Assembly (NCBI RefSeq): GCF_036492635.1
Contig: NZ_AP025305.1
Location: 4,172,000-4,235,999 of the forward strand
Direction: 5' to 3'
Source: Aureibacter tunicatorum
Lineage (GTDB): Bacteria > Bacteroidota > Bacteroidia > Cytophagales > Cyclobacteriaceae
DNA length: 64,000 bases
In this document: piece after piece, positions 20,451 to 29,600 of the stretch
Position numbering within the stretch: the stretch's first letter is position 1
Layout: every line of letters starts with the position of its first letter
The notes under the pieces: model-generated
Told to the model about the DNA's origin: nothing
Databases searched by the model: none
The model's input: the letters and a program-made list of their open reading frames with translations, nothing else
Position numbers and translations under genes: made by a program

Positions 20451-21438
20451 TAATGATGCGAATCAACAGTAAGATTTAGGTAATAAAAATATAGCTAAGA
20501 GTTTTAACTTAGTTTTATGCCAATAAAATTAAGATTAATAACACTCTACAGCTATATCTCCAATCAATATAACACTCATTTGAGATATTTTTGTCAACGA
20601 TTCAGTAATAATTCCAATGAAGGGAAGTTTAGTGATGTTGAAATCCTGACTTGTTATTTCTTTTCAGTTATTGAAGAAGAAGTATTTAAGATTAAGAAAA
20701 TACATCGTTTCATTCAAAATTACTGGAAAGATTGGTTTCCTCATTTGCCTAGTTATCAAGCTTTTTCAAAACGTTTAAATCGTTTAGAATCTATTTTGCC
20801 TATGCTTGTTAATAGTTTAGTTGAAACGCTTTTATCTGGTCATGATTTAGAACAAACAGACCGTTTAATTGACTCAATGCCAATTATACTTTCTAAAGGA
20901 AGAGGTAATGGGAAAGTTGCGTCAAATATTGCTGATAAAACATATTCATCGAGTAAAAAAATACATTATTATGGTGTTAAGCTACATATGGTTTCATTAA
21001 GAGTTATTGACAAAATGCCTACTCCAGAGCTTATAGGAATCACTAAAGCATCTAATCATGATTTACCACCAGTAAAAGGTGTATTGGCTGGTTTAAAAAA
21101 TTGTAAAGTCTTTGCGGATAAAGCATATGCTGACCATGAATTAGAGGATTTATTGTACAAAAATAACAATGTATCATTACTTACACCTGAGAAATTAGTA
21201 AAAGGAGAATCTCCATATTACAGAGAGTTTGCCCATGCTTTTAGAAAACAATGGGGAAAAGCAATTTCTAGTGTCAGACAACCTGTTGAAGTATTTTTCA
21301 ATTGGTTAATTGAAAAAACAGGTATTCAAGATGCCTCTAAAGTAAGATCAGAGAAGGGACTAATGGTCCATATTTATGGCAAACTAGCTTCTGCTCTTTT
21401 GATATTAGCCAATTTTTAACTATTGATCCGCATTAATG
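20451..21438 (+). mobile_element. IS982-type insertion sequence with target duplication
   Basis: A complete element of 978 bp (20456-21433) with imperfect 17-bp terminal inverted repeats, ATGCGAATCAACAGTAA on the left and ATGCGGATCAATAGTTA on the right (14 matches). It is flanked by the direct repeat TAATG (20451-20455 and 21434-21438), extendable to ATTAATG if the ambiguous AT is counted. One transposase gene fills it. It sits between the stop codon of the protease paralogue and a hairpin that looks like that gene's terminator. Confidence 0.85.
20517..21419 (+). CDS. IS982 family transposase
   Basis: Transposase of 300 residues, the length usual for IS982. The DDE triad is visible: Asp119 in RLIDSMPI, Asp201 in VFADKAYAD, and Glu258 in SVRQPVEVFFNWL. 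The N-terminal part (GKFSDVEILTCYFFS) and the HYYGVKLHMVS segment after the first Asp fit the family. The frame is intact with an ATG at 20517 and a stop inside the right terminal repeat, so the element may be active. Insertion here has not broken any coding sequence. Confidence 0.92.
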   Translation: MPIKLRLITLYSYISNQYNTHLRYFCQRFSNNSNEGKFSDVEILTCYFFSVIEEEVFKIKKIHRFIQNYWKDWFPHLPSYQAFSKRLNRLESILPMLVNSLVETLLSGHDLEQTDRLIDSMPIILSKGRGNGKVASNIADKTYSSSKKIHYYGVKLHMVSLRVIDKMPTPELIGITKASNHDLPPVKGVLAGLKNCKVFADKAYADHELEDLLYKNNNVSLLTPEKLVKGESPYYREFAHAFRKQWGKAISSVRQPVEVFFNWLIEKTGIQDASKVRSEKGLMVHIYGKLASALLILANF

Positions 21439-21440
21439 AA

Positions 21441-21475
21441 TTAACAAGCCATCCAAAATGATGGCTTGTTAATTA
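21441..21475 (+). terminator. Hairpin terminator, probably belonging to the M43 paralogue
   Basis: A perfect 12-bp stem (21441-21452 with 21461-21472, arm TTAACAAGCCAT) and an 8-base loop, followed by TTAATTATAT. Without the IS it would lie about 21 bases after the stop codon of the protease paralogue. The T-tract is short. Confidence 0.6.
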
Positions 21476-21523
21476 TATGAACCATTCTATTTTTTCGTTG
21501 TAAGTTTGTCAAACAACATAATC

Positions 21524-21985
21524 ATGAGCCTAATTACTTTATTGCCTTATAACTCGAGCCACAAACCAAGATTGCTTGAAATTCTTGCCTCAAATACTCC
21601 AAAGTATTTCAATGAAGACGAAAATATTTACTTTAAAGACTTTTTAGACCAATATGCTGACAAAAATTATTTTGTAATCGTGTTGGGCAATAAAATAATT
21701 GGATGTGGTGGATACTACACCAAAGATAAGATTCATGGCATGCCTTGGGTGATGTTTGAAAACAACTCGCTTGGCTCCAACAGACTGCTAAAAGTTGCTG
21801 ACGAATTTTACAAGACCATAGAAACACGAATTCTCTCTGAAGGCAAACTCTTTGACATCGTAATCAATACAACTCAATTGATGGAGCAATTATTCAATCG
21901 CTACGGATTCGTGACTTATGAAATAATAAAAGATGGCTTTGGCAATGGGCTGGATGAGTATAAGATGAAAAAAGTGTTGAAATAA
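21524..21985 (+). CDS. GNAT family N-acetyltransferase
   Basis: A cytoplasmic acetyl-CoA-dependent transferase of about 153 residues from the ATG at 21524; a TTG at 21506 is also in frame. The GNAT fold is suggested by LLPYNSSHKPRLLEILASN at the start, the strand pair NYFVIVLGNKIIGCGGYY and the C-terminal MEQLFNRYGFVTYE segment, a common form of motif B. The acetyl-CoA P-loop (Q/RxxGxG/A) is not evident in its usual place (SLGSNRLLKVAD stands there), so substrate and even activity are uncertain. It converges on trpB with a shared terminator. Confidence 0.75.
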   Translation: MSLITLLPYNSSHKPRLLEILASNTPKYFNEDENIYFKDFLDQYADKNYFVIVLGNKIIGCGGYYTKDKIHGMPWVMFENNSLGSNRLLKVADEFYKTIETRILSEGKLFDIVINTTQLMEQLFNRYGFVTYEIIKDGFGNGLDEYKMKKVLK

Positions 21986-22030
21986 AAAATCCTGAAACTT
22001 CAAATTCAGAAATTTCAGGATTACACTTTT
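21984..22030 (-). terminator. Bidirectional terminator between the GNAT gene and trpB
   Basis: A 10-bp perfect stem AATCCTGAAA / TTTCAGGATT (21988-21997 with 22013-22022). On the minus strand it is followed by TTTTTTATT, on the plus strand by ACACTTTT, so it serves trpB best. Confidence 0.75.
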
Positions 22031-22048
22031 TATGTCAGAAATAAATTA

Positions 22049-23272
22049 TCACAAGCCTAATTTGCTTACTACAAAATCAAGATCTTTATCACCTCTACCG
22101 GATAAATTCACCAAGATTTTCTTTCCTTTACCCACTCTTTCAGCTTCTTTCATTGCAAATGCCACAGCATGAGAGCTTTCCAAAGCAGGAACTATTCCTT
22201 CGACTCTAGACAAAGTCATGAAAGCCTCCAAGCACTCATCATCAGTGATAGATTCATAACGAACTCTGTCTATATCTTTCAAATAACAGTGTTGAGGTCC
22301 TACACCTGGGTAATCCAAGCCGGATGCGATAGAATACACCGGCAATGGCTCTCCCGCTTCGTCTTGCAGATTATAACATTTGAAACCATGAATAGCACCT
22401 TTTTCTCCAAGTGTCAATGTAGCGGCATGGTCTGGTGTGTCAAGGCCTTTTCCTGCCGGCTCTACGCCAACAACTTCTACTGACTCATCCTTTAGGAATG
22501 CTGTAAAAAGACCTATCGCATTAGACCCACCGCCAACGCAAGCCGTGACAATATCTGGAAGTCCACCATTCATTTCCACAAATTGTTCTCTGGCTTCCTT
22601 GCCTATAATGCTTTGAAAATCCCTCACCATCATAGGAAAAGGATGCGGACCTACCACTGAGCCAATCGCATAGAAGAAATCTTTCGGATTTTTCAGATAC
22701 TCTTCAAAAGCACTGTCCACAGCATCTTTAAGCGTTCTAGTACCTCGAGAAACTGGAATCAACTTGCATCCTAGCACCTTCATTTTAGTCACATTTGGCA
22801 ACTCTTTGGCGATATCAATTTCTCCCATGTGAATCTCGCATTCAATGCCCACTAGAGCACAAGCTGTCGCCAAGGCTACGCCGTGTTGGCCAGCTCCTGT
22901 TTCGGCCAATACTTTTGTTTTGCCCATATGCTTGGCCAATAATGCCTCTCCTAAACAATGATTTATCTTATGAGCACCAGTATGATTCAAATCTTCCCTT
23001 TTAAGATAAATATCCGCTCCGCCTATTTTATCCGATAGCCTCTTAGCATGAAACACTGGACTTGGTCTCCCTACATAATGCTTGAACAAATAAGCCAATT
23101 CGTTTTTAAAATCATCCGTATTCTTGATCTCCTCATAAGCATCAGTGATCTCATCCATAATTTGCTTAAGCTCTGGCGGAATAATTTGTCCGCCATATTC
23201 TCCAAAATAACCTTCCGCATCCGGCATCGGACCAAAAGTAGTTGGATATGTAGGTTTTGAATTCTGTCCCAT
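22049..23272 (-). CDS. trpB: Tryptophan synthase beta chain, solitary copy
   Basis: PLP enzyme that joins indole and L-serine to give L-tryptophan. The 407 residues are full length: [12 protein letters not shown] near residue 24, the PLP-binding Lys102 in [22 protein letters not shown] near 127, the phosphate-binding GGGSNAIG loop near 239 and SGRGDKD at the end. The loop after the PLP lysine reads KINH rather than the common KINN. No trpA or other trp gene is adjacent, so this is a stand-alone copy; whether trpA exists elsewhere cannot be seen. It could work as the subunit of a complex or alone. Confidence 0.95.
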   Translation of the reverse strand: MGQNSKPTYPTTFGPMPDAEGYFGEYGGQIIPPELKQIMDEITDAYEEIKNTDDFKNELAYLFKHYVGRPSPVFHAKRLSDKIGGADIYLKREDLNHTGAHKINHCLGEALLAKHMGKTKVLAETGAGQHGVALATACALVGIECEIHMGEIDIAKELPNVTKMKVLGCKLIPVSRGTRTLKDAVDSAFEEYLKNPKDFFYAIGSVVGPHPFPMMVRDFQSIIGKEAREQFVEMNGGLPDIVTACVGGGSNAIGLFTAFLKDESVEVVGVEPAGKGLDTPDHAATLTLGEKGAIHGFKCYNLQDEAGEPLPVYSIASGLDYPGVGPQHCYLKDIDRVRYESITDDECLEAFMTLSRVEGIVPALESSHAVAFAMKEAERVGKGKKILVNLSGRGDKDLDFVVSKLGL

Positions 23273-23466
23273 AACAATTATTTAATGTCAAAAAATTTTC
23301 TATCAATACTTCAAAGAAAAACAATGGTTACTTAGATAATCCATCAGCATTTTCTCCTACTCTTAATTTATTAAAAAAGCACAAGAACACATATTTTCTA
23401 TGAACTTTCTTCCCGACAAAACAAATCATCGTCTGCTATATTATATTTAAAAGATCATTGCAATAC

Positions 23467-24825
23467 ATGCCTCTTTGCCAAGCCACATCATCAAGAAACT
23501 CATCTCCCCAAAATAAAAAAAGCAGAGGAGGCATAAAAAAAGAAATCGTGCAAAGAAAGGTTGGCTTTGAGTTTGAAATCTCGGAATGGAACACTGCCAT
23601 AGCTATTGAAAATGATGAAGCTACAAAAACGACAGATGCTTCTGCAACTCCACCCCAAGTTAAACACAAACCCTGTGAAAAGGGAAACGTGATTGCCAAA
23701 TTTGATAATTTTGAATTGCAAAGCGATGAAATTGGAGGAGGAAGCGATGTTGAATTCGTCACAGACGCATTTGAGGAGAATCCTAATGGTTACGCATTAA
23801 TGCTCAGTACCGCTCAACAAATCGTAGATATCATCGCATCGCTTGACCAACAAAGAAACGATGCTTCCGCTACACTTCAGTTACCTTGCGATCAATTCTC
23901 ATTCCCTTGCGAGCTCAAAGAGCCTAATGCAGTCGTCACTATTAGAAGTCCTTTCAAAGTTTACCCACAAGCCTCTGCAGGTATCGATCTCAAGAAGTTC
24001 CCACAACTCCTTCAAGACTTTAGCGAAAATCAAGAAGACAGTGAAAAAGAAAAATCCCGTAAAGAATTAGGAAGAGTAGAGTTGGTCGACTCAAAATTAC
24101 ATTTTGATAGCTTTAACAATCCATATCACTCTGTAAAGCTATCAGGCATGCAATTTACAGTTCCGATTATACTTGACGGTCTTCGATACTTTAAAGAAAT
24201 GCATCCAGAATACGCTCCATGGGAACCCAGCCAACAAATGATCGGCTTTCTTGCATTGATACACAGATATGTGAGAGAAGCGGAAATGGGAGCAAGCACC
24301 TTCCCAAAAATCGTTTTTGTCATGTTAAGCCGAACTGATTTTGCCTCTATGTATAGGACCTTGCCTAAAAGCGAACAACATATGTTCAGGCAAAATCATG
24401 GAAAAGAATGGGTAGAAATGGTGAACTGCGCATTTTGCAATGTCGATTTCGAAAAGTTTGACCAACCGCTCTTCAAAGGAATTTATCAAAAGTTCCCAAA
24501 TCATCCCAAGAAACATGCCTTGGATGTGTTAACAATCAGAAAATGGTTGGAGGGATTTCCTAACGGAATCGATTATCTTACCTCAAAAAATTTTCCCGAC
24601 CAAAAAGTATCCGATGAAATTGAATCTTTAGGAGCATATGGAAGCAAAATGGATTTGGTTGGGCCTAAAAGATGTAAAGCGCCAATATTAGAATTTCGCA
24701 AAATGAAAAATTTGGCAGACTTCCATGATCTGCCAGAGTGGTGCGATGCTGTCTTCAAATATGTTTATGCAGTGAATCACAGTATGGATAAAAAATTTAA
24801 AGAAGACTTTGACTTGCCAAGCTAA
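23467..24825 (+). CDS. Amidoligase-like effector candidate
   Basis: A 452-residue protein from the ATG at 23467 (a TTG at 23458 is also possible). The basic, Ser/Asn-rich N-terminus ends in EIVQRKVGFEFEISEW: VQR at residues 28-30, then GFEFE with Glu35 and Glu37. Further on, FELQSDEIGGGSDVEFVTDAF (about 82-102) gives another Glu in a DVEFVT strand. Two acidic strands separated by a glycine-rich turn are the metal/ATP signature of the amidoligase (glutamine-synthetase-like) fold. YPQASAGIDL near 150 recalls its next strand. No signal peptide. Its stop overlaps the convergent MORN-like gene by 4 bp. Function is inferred. Confidence 0.6.
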   Translation: MPLCQATSSRNSSPQNKKSRGGIKKEIVQRKVGFEFEISEWNTAIAIENDEATKTTDASATPPQVKHKPCEKGNVIAKFDNFELQSDEIGGGSDVEFVTDAFEENPNGYALMLSTAQQIVDIIASLDQQRNDASATLQLPCDQFSFPCELKEPNAVVTIRSPFKVYPQASAGIDLKKFPQLLQDFSENQEDSEKEKSRKELGRVELVDSKLHFDSFNNPYHSVKLSGMQFTVPIILDGLRYFKEMHPEYAPWEPSQQMIGFLALIHRYVREAEMGASTFPKIVFVMLSRTDFASMYRTLPKSEQHMFRQNHGKEWVEMVNCAFCNVDFEKFDQPLFKGIYQKFPNHPKKHALDVLTIRKWLEGFPNGIDYLTSKNFPDQKVSDEIESLGAYGSKMDLVGPKRCKAPILEFRKMKNLADFHDLPEWCDAVFKYVYAVNHSMDKKFKEDFDLPS

Positions 24826-25703
24826 CGCCTCCTTTTTCTCTTAGGCAACTCCTTGTCTGACTTGTACAATACTTTGCCTCTCATACTCCACTCCTTAGCT
24901 ATAAAGCCTTTGTCTCCTTCATCATAATCATACCATTTGATCGGATATTGAATCAAACGCTTCACTTTGCCTGTTTTGCCATAGTATTCATACCACTTGC
25001 CAACTTTCTTGCCCTGTTGATACTCTCCTTTGACTGCAACCTTTCCTGATTCAAAAAACATATAGAAGTTCCCTTCCACCTCTCCATATTCGACAGGAAG
25101 CACCGCCTTGATTTTTTTCTGACCTTCCTCATCCACATAATAAGAAACCTTCGACTCCTTAGGCCATCCTTTATAATATTTCTGTTTGTCCAACAATATT
25201 CCCTTGCCATCAAATCGGGTCCATCTTCCATGTTTCATTCCAAAGTAAAAAATCCCTTCTTCCAATACTTCATCACCTTTCATTCTCTTATAAGGTCCAT
25301 GCAACAAAGCACCTTTGGAACTATCGAAGTTTCTGCTTTTTCGAACCTTTCTCTCTTGATAGTCATACCAATAAATATCCCTCACAAAAGCATCCAAAGT
25401 ATCATAAGGCTCTTTCAACATACTAAGAAATTCTATTTCTACCTTGTCTCCATATCCCTTTTGAGTATAACCCTTACGCGTTTTCTTTCCATAGTAAAAA
25501 TTCTTCTTGACTTTCTTTTTCTTTTTCTTCCCATCCTCTTCCTCAGGCTCTTCAACTTCCTGAATATCCAAAGTCACCGGACTGTAATTCTCAAGAGAAA
25601 GTCCGTCAAATTTATTGCTATCTGTTTGTCCCTGAGCGATATTCAAACTCAAAAAACACACTATTATCAAAAGGCATATTTTCAATCCTTTGTACTTCAT
25701 CAC
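24822..25703 (-). CDS. Exported MORN-like (YwqK-type) repeat protein
   Basis: A 293-residue protein with a signal peptide (about residues 1-26, ending ...LNIAQG). After a Glu/Lys-rich linker (EEPEEEDGKKKKKKVKK) come several repeats of the MORN/YwqK kind: LHGPYKRMKGDEVLEEGIFYFGMKHGRW, GEVEGNFYMFFESGKVAVKGEYQQGKKVGKWYEYY. Each has the G-x-W/F-x-x-Y/F-x-x-x-G spacing. Similar Bacteroidota proteins are annotated as YwqK-family antitoxins, but an exported form is more likely structural or binding. It ends in the basic tail PKRKRRR. The 3' overlap with the amidoligase-like gene is convergent. Confidence 0.75.
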   Translation of the reverse strand: MMKYKGLKICLLIIVCFLSLNIAQGQTDSNKFDGLSLENYSPVTLDIQEVEEPEEEDGKKKKKKVKKNFYYGKKTRKGYTQKGYGDKVEIEFLSMLKEPYDTLDAFVRDIYWYDYQERKVRKSRNFDSSKGALLHGPYKRMKGDEVLEEGIFYFGMKHGRWTRFDGKGILLDKQKYYKGWPKESKVSYYVDEEGQKKIKAVLPVEYGEVEGNFYMFFESGKVAVKGEYQQGKKVGKWYEYYGKTGKVKRLIQYPIKWYDYDEGDKGFIAKEWSMRGKVLYKSDKELPKRKRRR

Positions 25704-25842
25704 TTAATTTCACTTGGTTAATGTCCAGCCATCCCCGCAAACGATTTTTTCTCTAATCATCTGATTGAAGGAATAAAACCAACAATTTATCATCAAAAAG
25801 TAATAAAATATTTTTTATCCGATATTACAAGTCTATTAGCAT

Positions 25843-25871
25843 AAAAAAAGCCGACTCATTCAAGCCGGCTT
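25843..25871 (-). terminator. Terminator of htpG
   Basis: Inverted repeat AAGCCG / CGGCTT (25848-25853 with 25866-25871); on the minus strand the hairpin is followed by seven T. It lies 25 bases past the htpG stop codon. Confidence 0.8.
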
Positions 25872-25895
25872 CCTTTATAAAATTATCTTAATCTA

Positions 25896-27782
25896 TTATT
25901 TAGCCAAGAAATCAACACTTCTGTTGATAAAGCTTGTTAGCTTTTCTCCTGTCAATAGGTTTTGAGCCAACAAGGCCAAATCCACCACTTGCTTCGCTAT
26001 CGCTACTTGCTCTTCTTCTCCTTCTGCTTTCAACAATTTGGATATCAAGGCATGGTTCGCATTTACTGTCGCATTGTATTGGTCAGGCATCGCTCCGAAC
26101 ATATTCATTCCGCCTCCGCCAGTCTTAGCCATATCTCTCATTCTTCTCATGAACTCAGGCATAGTAACCGTTAGCGGCTGTTCGTTAGTAGAAAGCGAGG
26201 CTACTGTCACCGTATAAGACGGATTGTCAAAAGCTTTTTCAAAGACTTCTTTAACTTTCGTCTCTTCATCTTCGCTTAGAACGCTTTTGATCTCTTCTTC
26301 TTTCTCGATCAATTTATCAGTAGTATCAGCGTCCACGCGTTTGAATTGAACTTTTTCCAATTTCTGCTCAAGCGCATTGATAAAATGACTATCCAAGACC
26401 GCGTCGAATTTCACCACATCATAGTTTCTTTCCTTGCAAGCCTGAATAAAGCCATGTTGTTGTTCTGGGTCATTCGCATAAAGAACCACTACATTGTCAT
26501 TCTTGTCTTTTTGCAATGACTGAATCTTATCCTTGTATTCGTCAATAGTGAAGTACTCTCCATCTACATTCTCAAGCAATGAGTATTTGATTGCCTTGTC
26601 ATAGAATTTTTCCTCAGTGATCATTCCATATTTCACGAACAATCCAATGCTATCCCACTTTTCTTCGAAAGCTTTACGGTCGCTCTTGAACAAGTCACTT
26701 AGCTTGTCGGCTACTTTCTTAGTGATGTAGTTATTGATCTTCTTCACATTGTTATCGGCTTGCAAGAAGCTTCTGGAAACGTTAAGCGGAATATCCGGCG
26801 AGTCAATAACTCCGTGCAACAACTGCAAGAATTCAGGAACAATGCCTTTTACTTCATCAGTGATAAATACTTGCTTAGAATAAAGCTGAATATGATTCTT
26901 CTGTACTTCAAAGTCATTTTTCACTTTAGGGAAATATAGAATCCCTGTCAAATTAAACGGATAATCTACATTCAAGTGAATCCAAAACAATGGCTCCTCG
27001 AAATTCATCGGATACAATTCTCTATAGAATGACAAATAATCCTCGTCTGTCAAGTCAGAAGGCGACTTCGTCCAGATTGGATTAGGATTATTTATGATGT
27101 TATCTTTCTGTACCTTGATTTCTTTTTCTTCGTCAGCTGGATCCTTCTCTGTTTCCTCTTTTGTTCCAAACTTAATTTCTACCGGCAAGAATTTGCAGTA
27201 TTTATTTAGAATTTCAGAGATTTTATGATCTTCCAAAAACTCTTCAGAATCATCAGCCACATGAAGAATCACATCCGTGCCAACTACTGACTTCTCAGCA
27301 GCTTCGATGCTATAACTAGTGCTTCCGTCGCAAGTCCACTTAACAGCTTCCGCACCTTCTTGATAAGACTTCGTTATGATTTCCACCTCTTTGGCTACCA
27401 TAAACGCTGAATAGAAACCAAGACCGAACATACCAATCATCTGCTTAGTATCTCCTTTGTCTTTGTATTTCTCAACGAATTCAGTAGCTCCCGAAAAGGC
27501 AATTTGGTTGATATACTTTTTCACTTCATCGCCAGTCATTCCCAATCCTTGGTCGCTGATCGTTATCGTCTTTGCTTCTTTGTCTACTTTAACCTCAACT
27601 CTTGCGCCTGAAACATCGCCTTGATACGAGCCCATGCTCGCCAGCTGAGCTAATTTTTGAGTTGCGTCCACTGCGTTTGAAACCAACTCTCTCAAGAAAA
27701 TCTCATGATCCGAGTATAAAAACTTCTTGATGATTGGAAAAATATTTTCCGTATGTATTGAAATCGATCCTTGCTCTTGCAT
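25896..27782 (-). CDS. htpG: Molecular chaperone HtpG (Hsp90)
   Basis: Bacterial Hsp90, a cytoplasmic ATP-dependent dimeric chaperone. The ATG at 27782 gives the typical MQEQGSISIHTENIFPIIKKF start; the longer frame to 27809 is not conserved. The N-domain has LRELVSNAVDA (ATP-binding Glu/Asn), ISDQGLGMT and GMFGLGFYSAFMVA, the middle domain IPLNVSRSFLQ with the catalytic Arg, and the C-terminal dimerisation region follows. A charged linker (EKDPADEEKEIKVQKD) stands between the N and middle domains. At 628 residues it is full length. Monocistronic with its own terminator. Confidence 0.98.
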   Translation of the reverse strand: MQEQGSISIHTENIFPIIKKFLYSDHEIFLRELVSNAVDATQKLAQLASMGSYQGDVSGARVEVKVDKEAKTITISDQGLGMTGDEVKKYINQIAFSGATEFVEKYKDKGDTKQMIGMFGLGFYSAFMVAKEVEIITKSYQEGAEAVKWTCDGSTSYSIEAAEKSVVGTDVILHVADDSEEFLEDHKISEILNKYCKFLPVEIKFGTKEETEKDPADEEKEIKVQKDNIINNPNPIWTKSPSDLTDEDYLSFYRELYPMNFEEPLFWIHLNVDYPFNLTGILYFPKVKNDFEVQKNHIQLYSKQVFITDEVKGIVPEFLQLLHGVIDSPDIPLNVSRSFLQADNNVKKINNYITKKVADKLSDLFKSDRKAFEEKWDSIGLFVKYGMITEEKFYDKAIKYSLLENVDGEYFTIDEYKDKIQSLQKDKNDNVVVLYANDPEQQHGFIQACKERNYDVVKFDAVLDSHFINALEQKLEKVQFKRVDADTTDKLIEKEEEIKSVLSEDEETKVKEVFEKAFDNPSYTVTVASLSTNEQPLTVTMPEFMRRMRDMAKTGGGGMNMFGAMPDQYNATVNANHALISKLLKAEGEEEQVAIAKQVVDLALLAQNLLTGEKLTSFINRSVDFLAK

Positions 27783-27831
27783 GACTATATATTTTATATT
27801 TTGAATCAAAATTGAACATGAGTTGGCTTTT

Positions 27832-27864
27832 CAAAATCTATTCCAAGGCTAAAATGACTGCTAA
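27832..27864 (-). promoter_or_regulatory. Candidate htpG promoter, Bacteroidota type
   Basis: On the minus strand TTAG (27861-27864) and TAGATTTTG (27832-27840) are separated by 20 bases, close to the TTTG / TAnnTTTG consensus, with a leader of about 45 bases before the ATG. No CIRCE element was seen. Confidence 0.35.
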
Positions 27865-28066
27865 TTTGTCAGTTTAAAGACATTTTGGCATAAATTAAGC
27901 TCAGAAAATACTAATTCAAGACAAACAAGTTGAAAAACACCGAAAAACTTACATGCTTTTCGAATATGCAATCTGTTATATTTTTTCACAAAACTTTATT
28001 ATTAATTAAATTTTATTTATCTTATTATACAATTCCATTTCAGACTCAAAAATTACAGCTTACTAC

Positions 28067-29521
28067 ATGACAAAACTAAAGAATATCATTAAGCAACTTG
28101 CAAAAAACGACTTTGATTCCATCTGCAAATCGCTCATTGAAAGCGGAGCGGACAAATCGGCTTATCTGCTTGTTTCCATGCGCGATAAGTCCCTTCCAGA
28201 CTCGAAAATCATGCAAGAACTTGGTGTCAATAGTAACGCTTATTACACGCTGAGATCGCGACTTAAACAAAAGATCGAGGAGTATCTTCTTCAACAAATG
28301 GAGAACCCTCGTACCGACATCCTTAAGAAAGTCGCCAATATCATCGAAATTATATTCACGAAGAAAAAAGGGATCGCTGTAGCCACATTGAAGAAATTGG
28401 AAAAGGAATTAATCGATTATGACCTTTCCAACGAGCTCACAATTGTATATAAATCACTCAAAAAATTACATGTGAACTCTCCCGATTACTTCCACTATTC
28501 ACAGCTGTACAACAAGCATATAGCTTATATGCTGGCTGTTGACAAAGCCGAGGATATGCTGGCGGAGTATTTCAAAAAGTACGGATACTACTGCATGAAT
28601 GGAACGGAGATAGAAAAGCTGGAACTAGAGCTCCTTGTAAAGGAAATGAAAAATTTAAGCGCACTTTATGATTCCCATAGATTGTTCGTGTACTTAAGCT
28701 GCATTACCATATTCCATCGCTTGTTTGTCACTAATGAGGAAGACGATGACATGGAGCCTATTGAGGATTTGCAAGAAAAAATCGACACTACAATAAACGA
28801 ATACAAACTGGATTCTATTTACTTTCATATCCAAATTGTAAATGAATTTCTAAAACATGAATACTACAGTCACTACAAGGTGTTCAGAAAAGCGGAATCC
28901 TTTTATGACGAAATCAATGAATCAAGCTCTAAGCTATTATCAAATTACAGCTTATTCACTTATCCAGCTCAATTCTTGAACTCAAAACTTGAAAGAGCCA
29001 TAAGACAAAAAACTGTATCGGAGCTTTATGAGGAAAATATAAATCTGTATCAAATGTATGAGCCGGACAAGGAAGACATACCAAAATATGTCACATACAT
29101 GAATTACAGATCGATTTGTTGCTATTACGCTGAAGAATACGATGAAGCAGCCAGATGGATCAACAGCATGCTCAATGACATAAGCCTTAAGAAATTTCCA
29201 AATGCGCTTTTAGAAGCCAAAGGCATACTTGCACTTCAATATTGCATGAAAGGAGAACATGATCTTTTCCACCAATTAGTCAATAGCATTCAAAGGCAAA
29301 TCAGGCTAATAGGAAAGGAAAAATGCATGCAAGCTAGCGCGTTCACTAAAATTCTGAAAATTGCCATCAGCGACAACAGAAGAGACAAGGAAGTCAAGAT
29401 AAGAAAGGCATTGGAAAAATATCCTGAAAACGGAGCTTCACCATACAACCCCATCAAGTACATTGTTTTTGATGAGGAGTTCTTCGATAGGATCATGAAA
29501 GTAGAAGCCGCAATTTCCTGA
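28067..29521 (+). CDS. Conserved helical-repeat protein, N-terminal HTH-like segment
   Basis: A 484-residue soluble protein, almost entirely helical. The first 75 residues resemble a helix-turn-helix (LPDSKIMQELGVNSNAYYTLRSRLKQKIEEYL). The rest looks like TPR/HEAT-type helical hairpins, with repeated aromatic-rich helices such as YMNYRSICCYYAEEYDEAARWINSML. Similar lone proteins are found in Cytophagales, but I recognise no named family. It may be a regulator that binds peptide or protein partners; this is speculative. It has its own 250-base upstream region and its own terminator. Confidence 0.75.
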   Translation: MTKLKNIIKQLAKNDFDSICKSLIESGADKSAYLLVSMRDKSLPDSKIMQELGVNSNAYYTLRSRLKQKIEEYLLQQMENPRTDILKKVANIIEIIFTKKKGIAVATLKKLEKELIDYDLSNELTIVYKSLKKLHVNSPDYFHYSQLYNKHIAYMLAVDKAEDMLAEYFKKYGYYCMNGTEIEKLELELLVKEMKNLSALYDSHRLFVYLSCITIFHRLFVTNEEDDDMEPIEDLQEKIDTTINEYKLDSIYFHIQIVNEFLKHEYYSHYKVFRKAESFYDEINESSSKLLSNYSLFTYPAQFLNSKLERAIRQKTVSELYEENINLYQMYEPDKEDIPKYVTYMNYRSICCYYAEEYDEAARWINSMLNDISLKKFPNALLEAKGILALQYCMKGEHDLFHQLVNSIQRQIRLIGKEKCMQASAFTKILKIAISDNRRDKEVKIRKALEKYPENGASPYNPIKYIVFDEEFFDRIMKVEAAIS

Positions 29522-29553
29522 TCTATGCAATCCTTTAAAATGATATAAACACT

Positions 29554-29588
29554 AAAGGCTCCAATATGGAGCCTTTCTTTTTATTTTA
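29554..29588 (+). terminator. Rho-independent terminator
   Basis: Perfect 9-bp stem AAAGGCTCC / GGAGCCTTT (29554-29562 with 29568-29576), 5-base loop, followed by CTTTTTATTTT. It ends the transcript of the helical-repeat gene. Confidence 0.9.
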
Positions 29589-29600
29589 TTTCGATAGTAG

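Noticed and set aside
27783-27809. N-terminal extension of htpG to 27809
   Set aside because: The conserved HtpG start is at 27782; the extra residues have no counterpart.
27790-27900. CIRCE-type heat-shock operator upstream of htpG
   Set aside because: Only a 4-bp ACTG/CAGT dyad is present; it does not match the CIRCE sequence.
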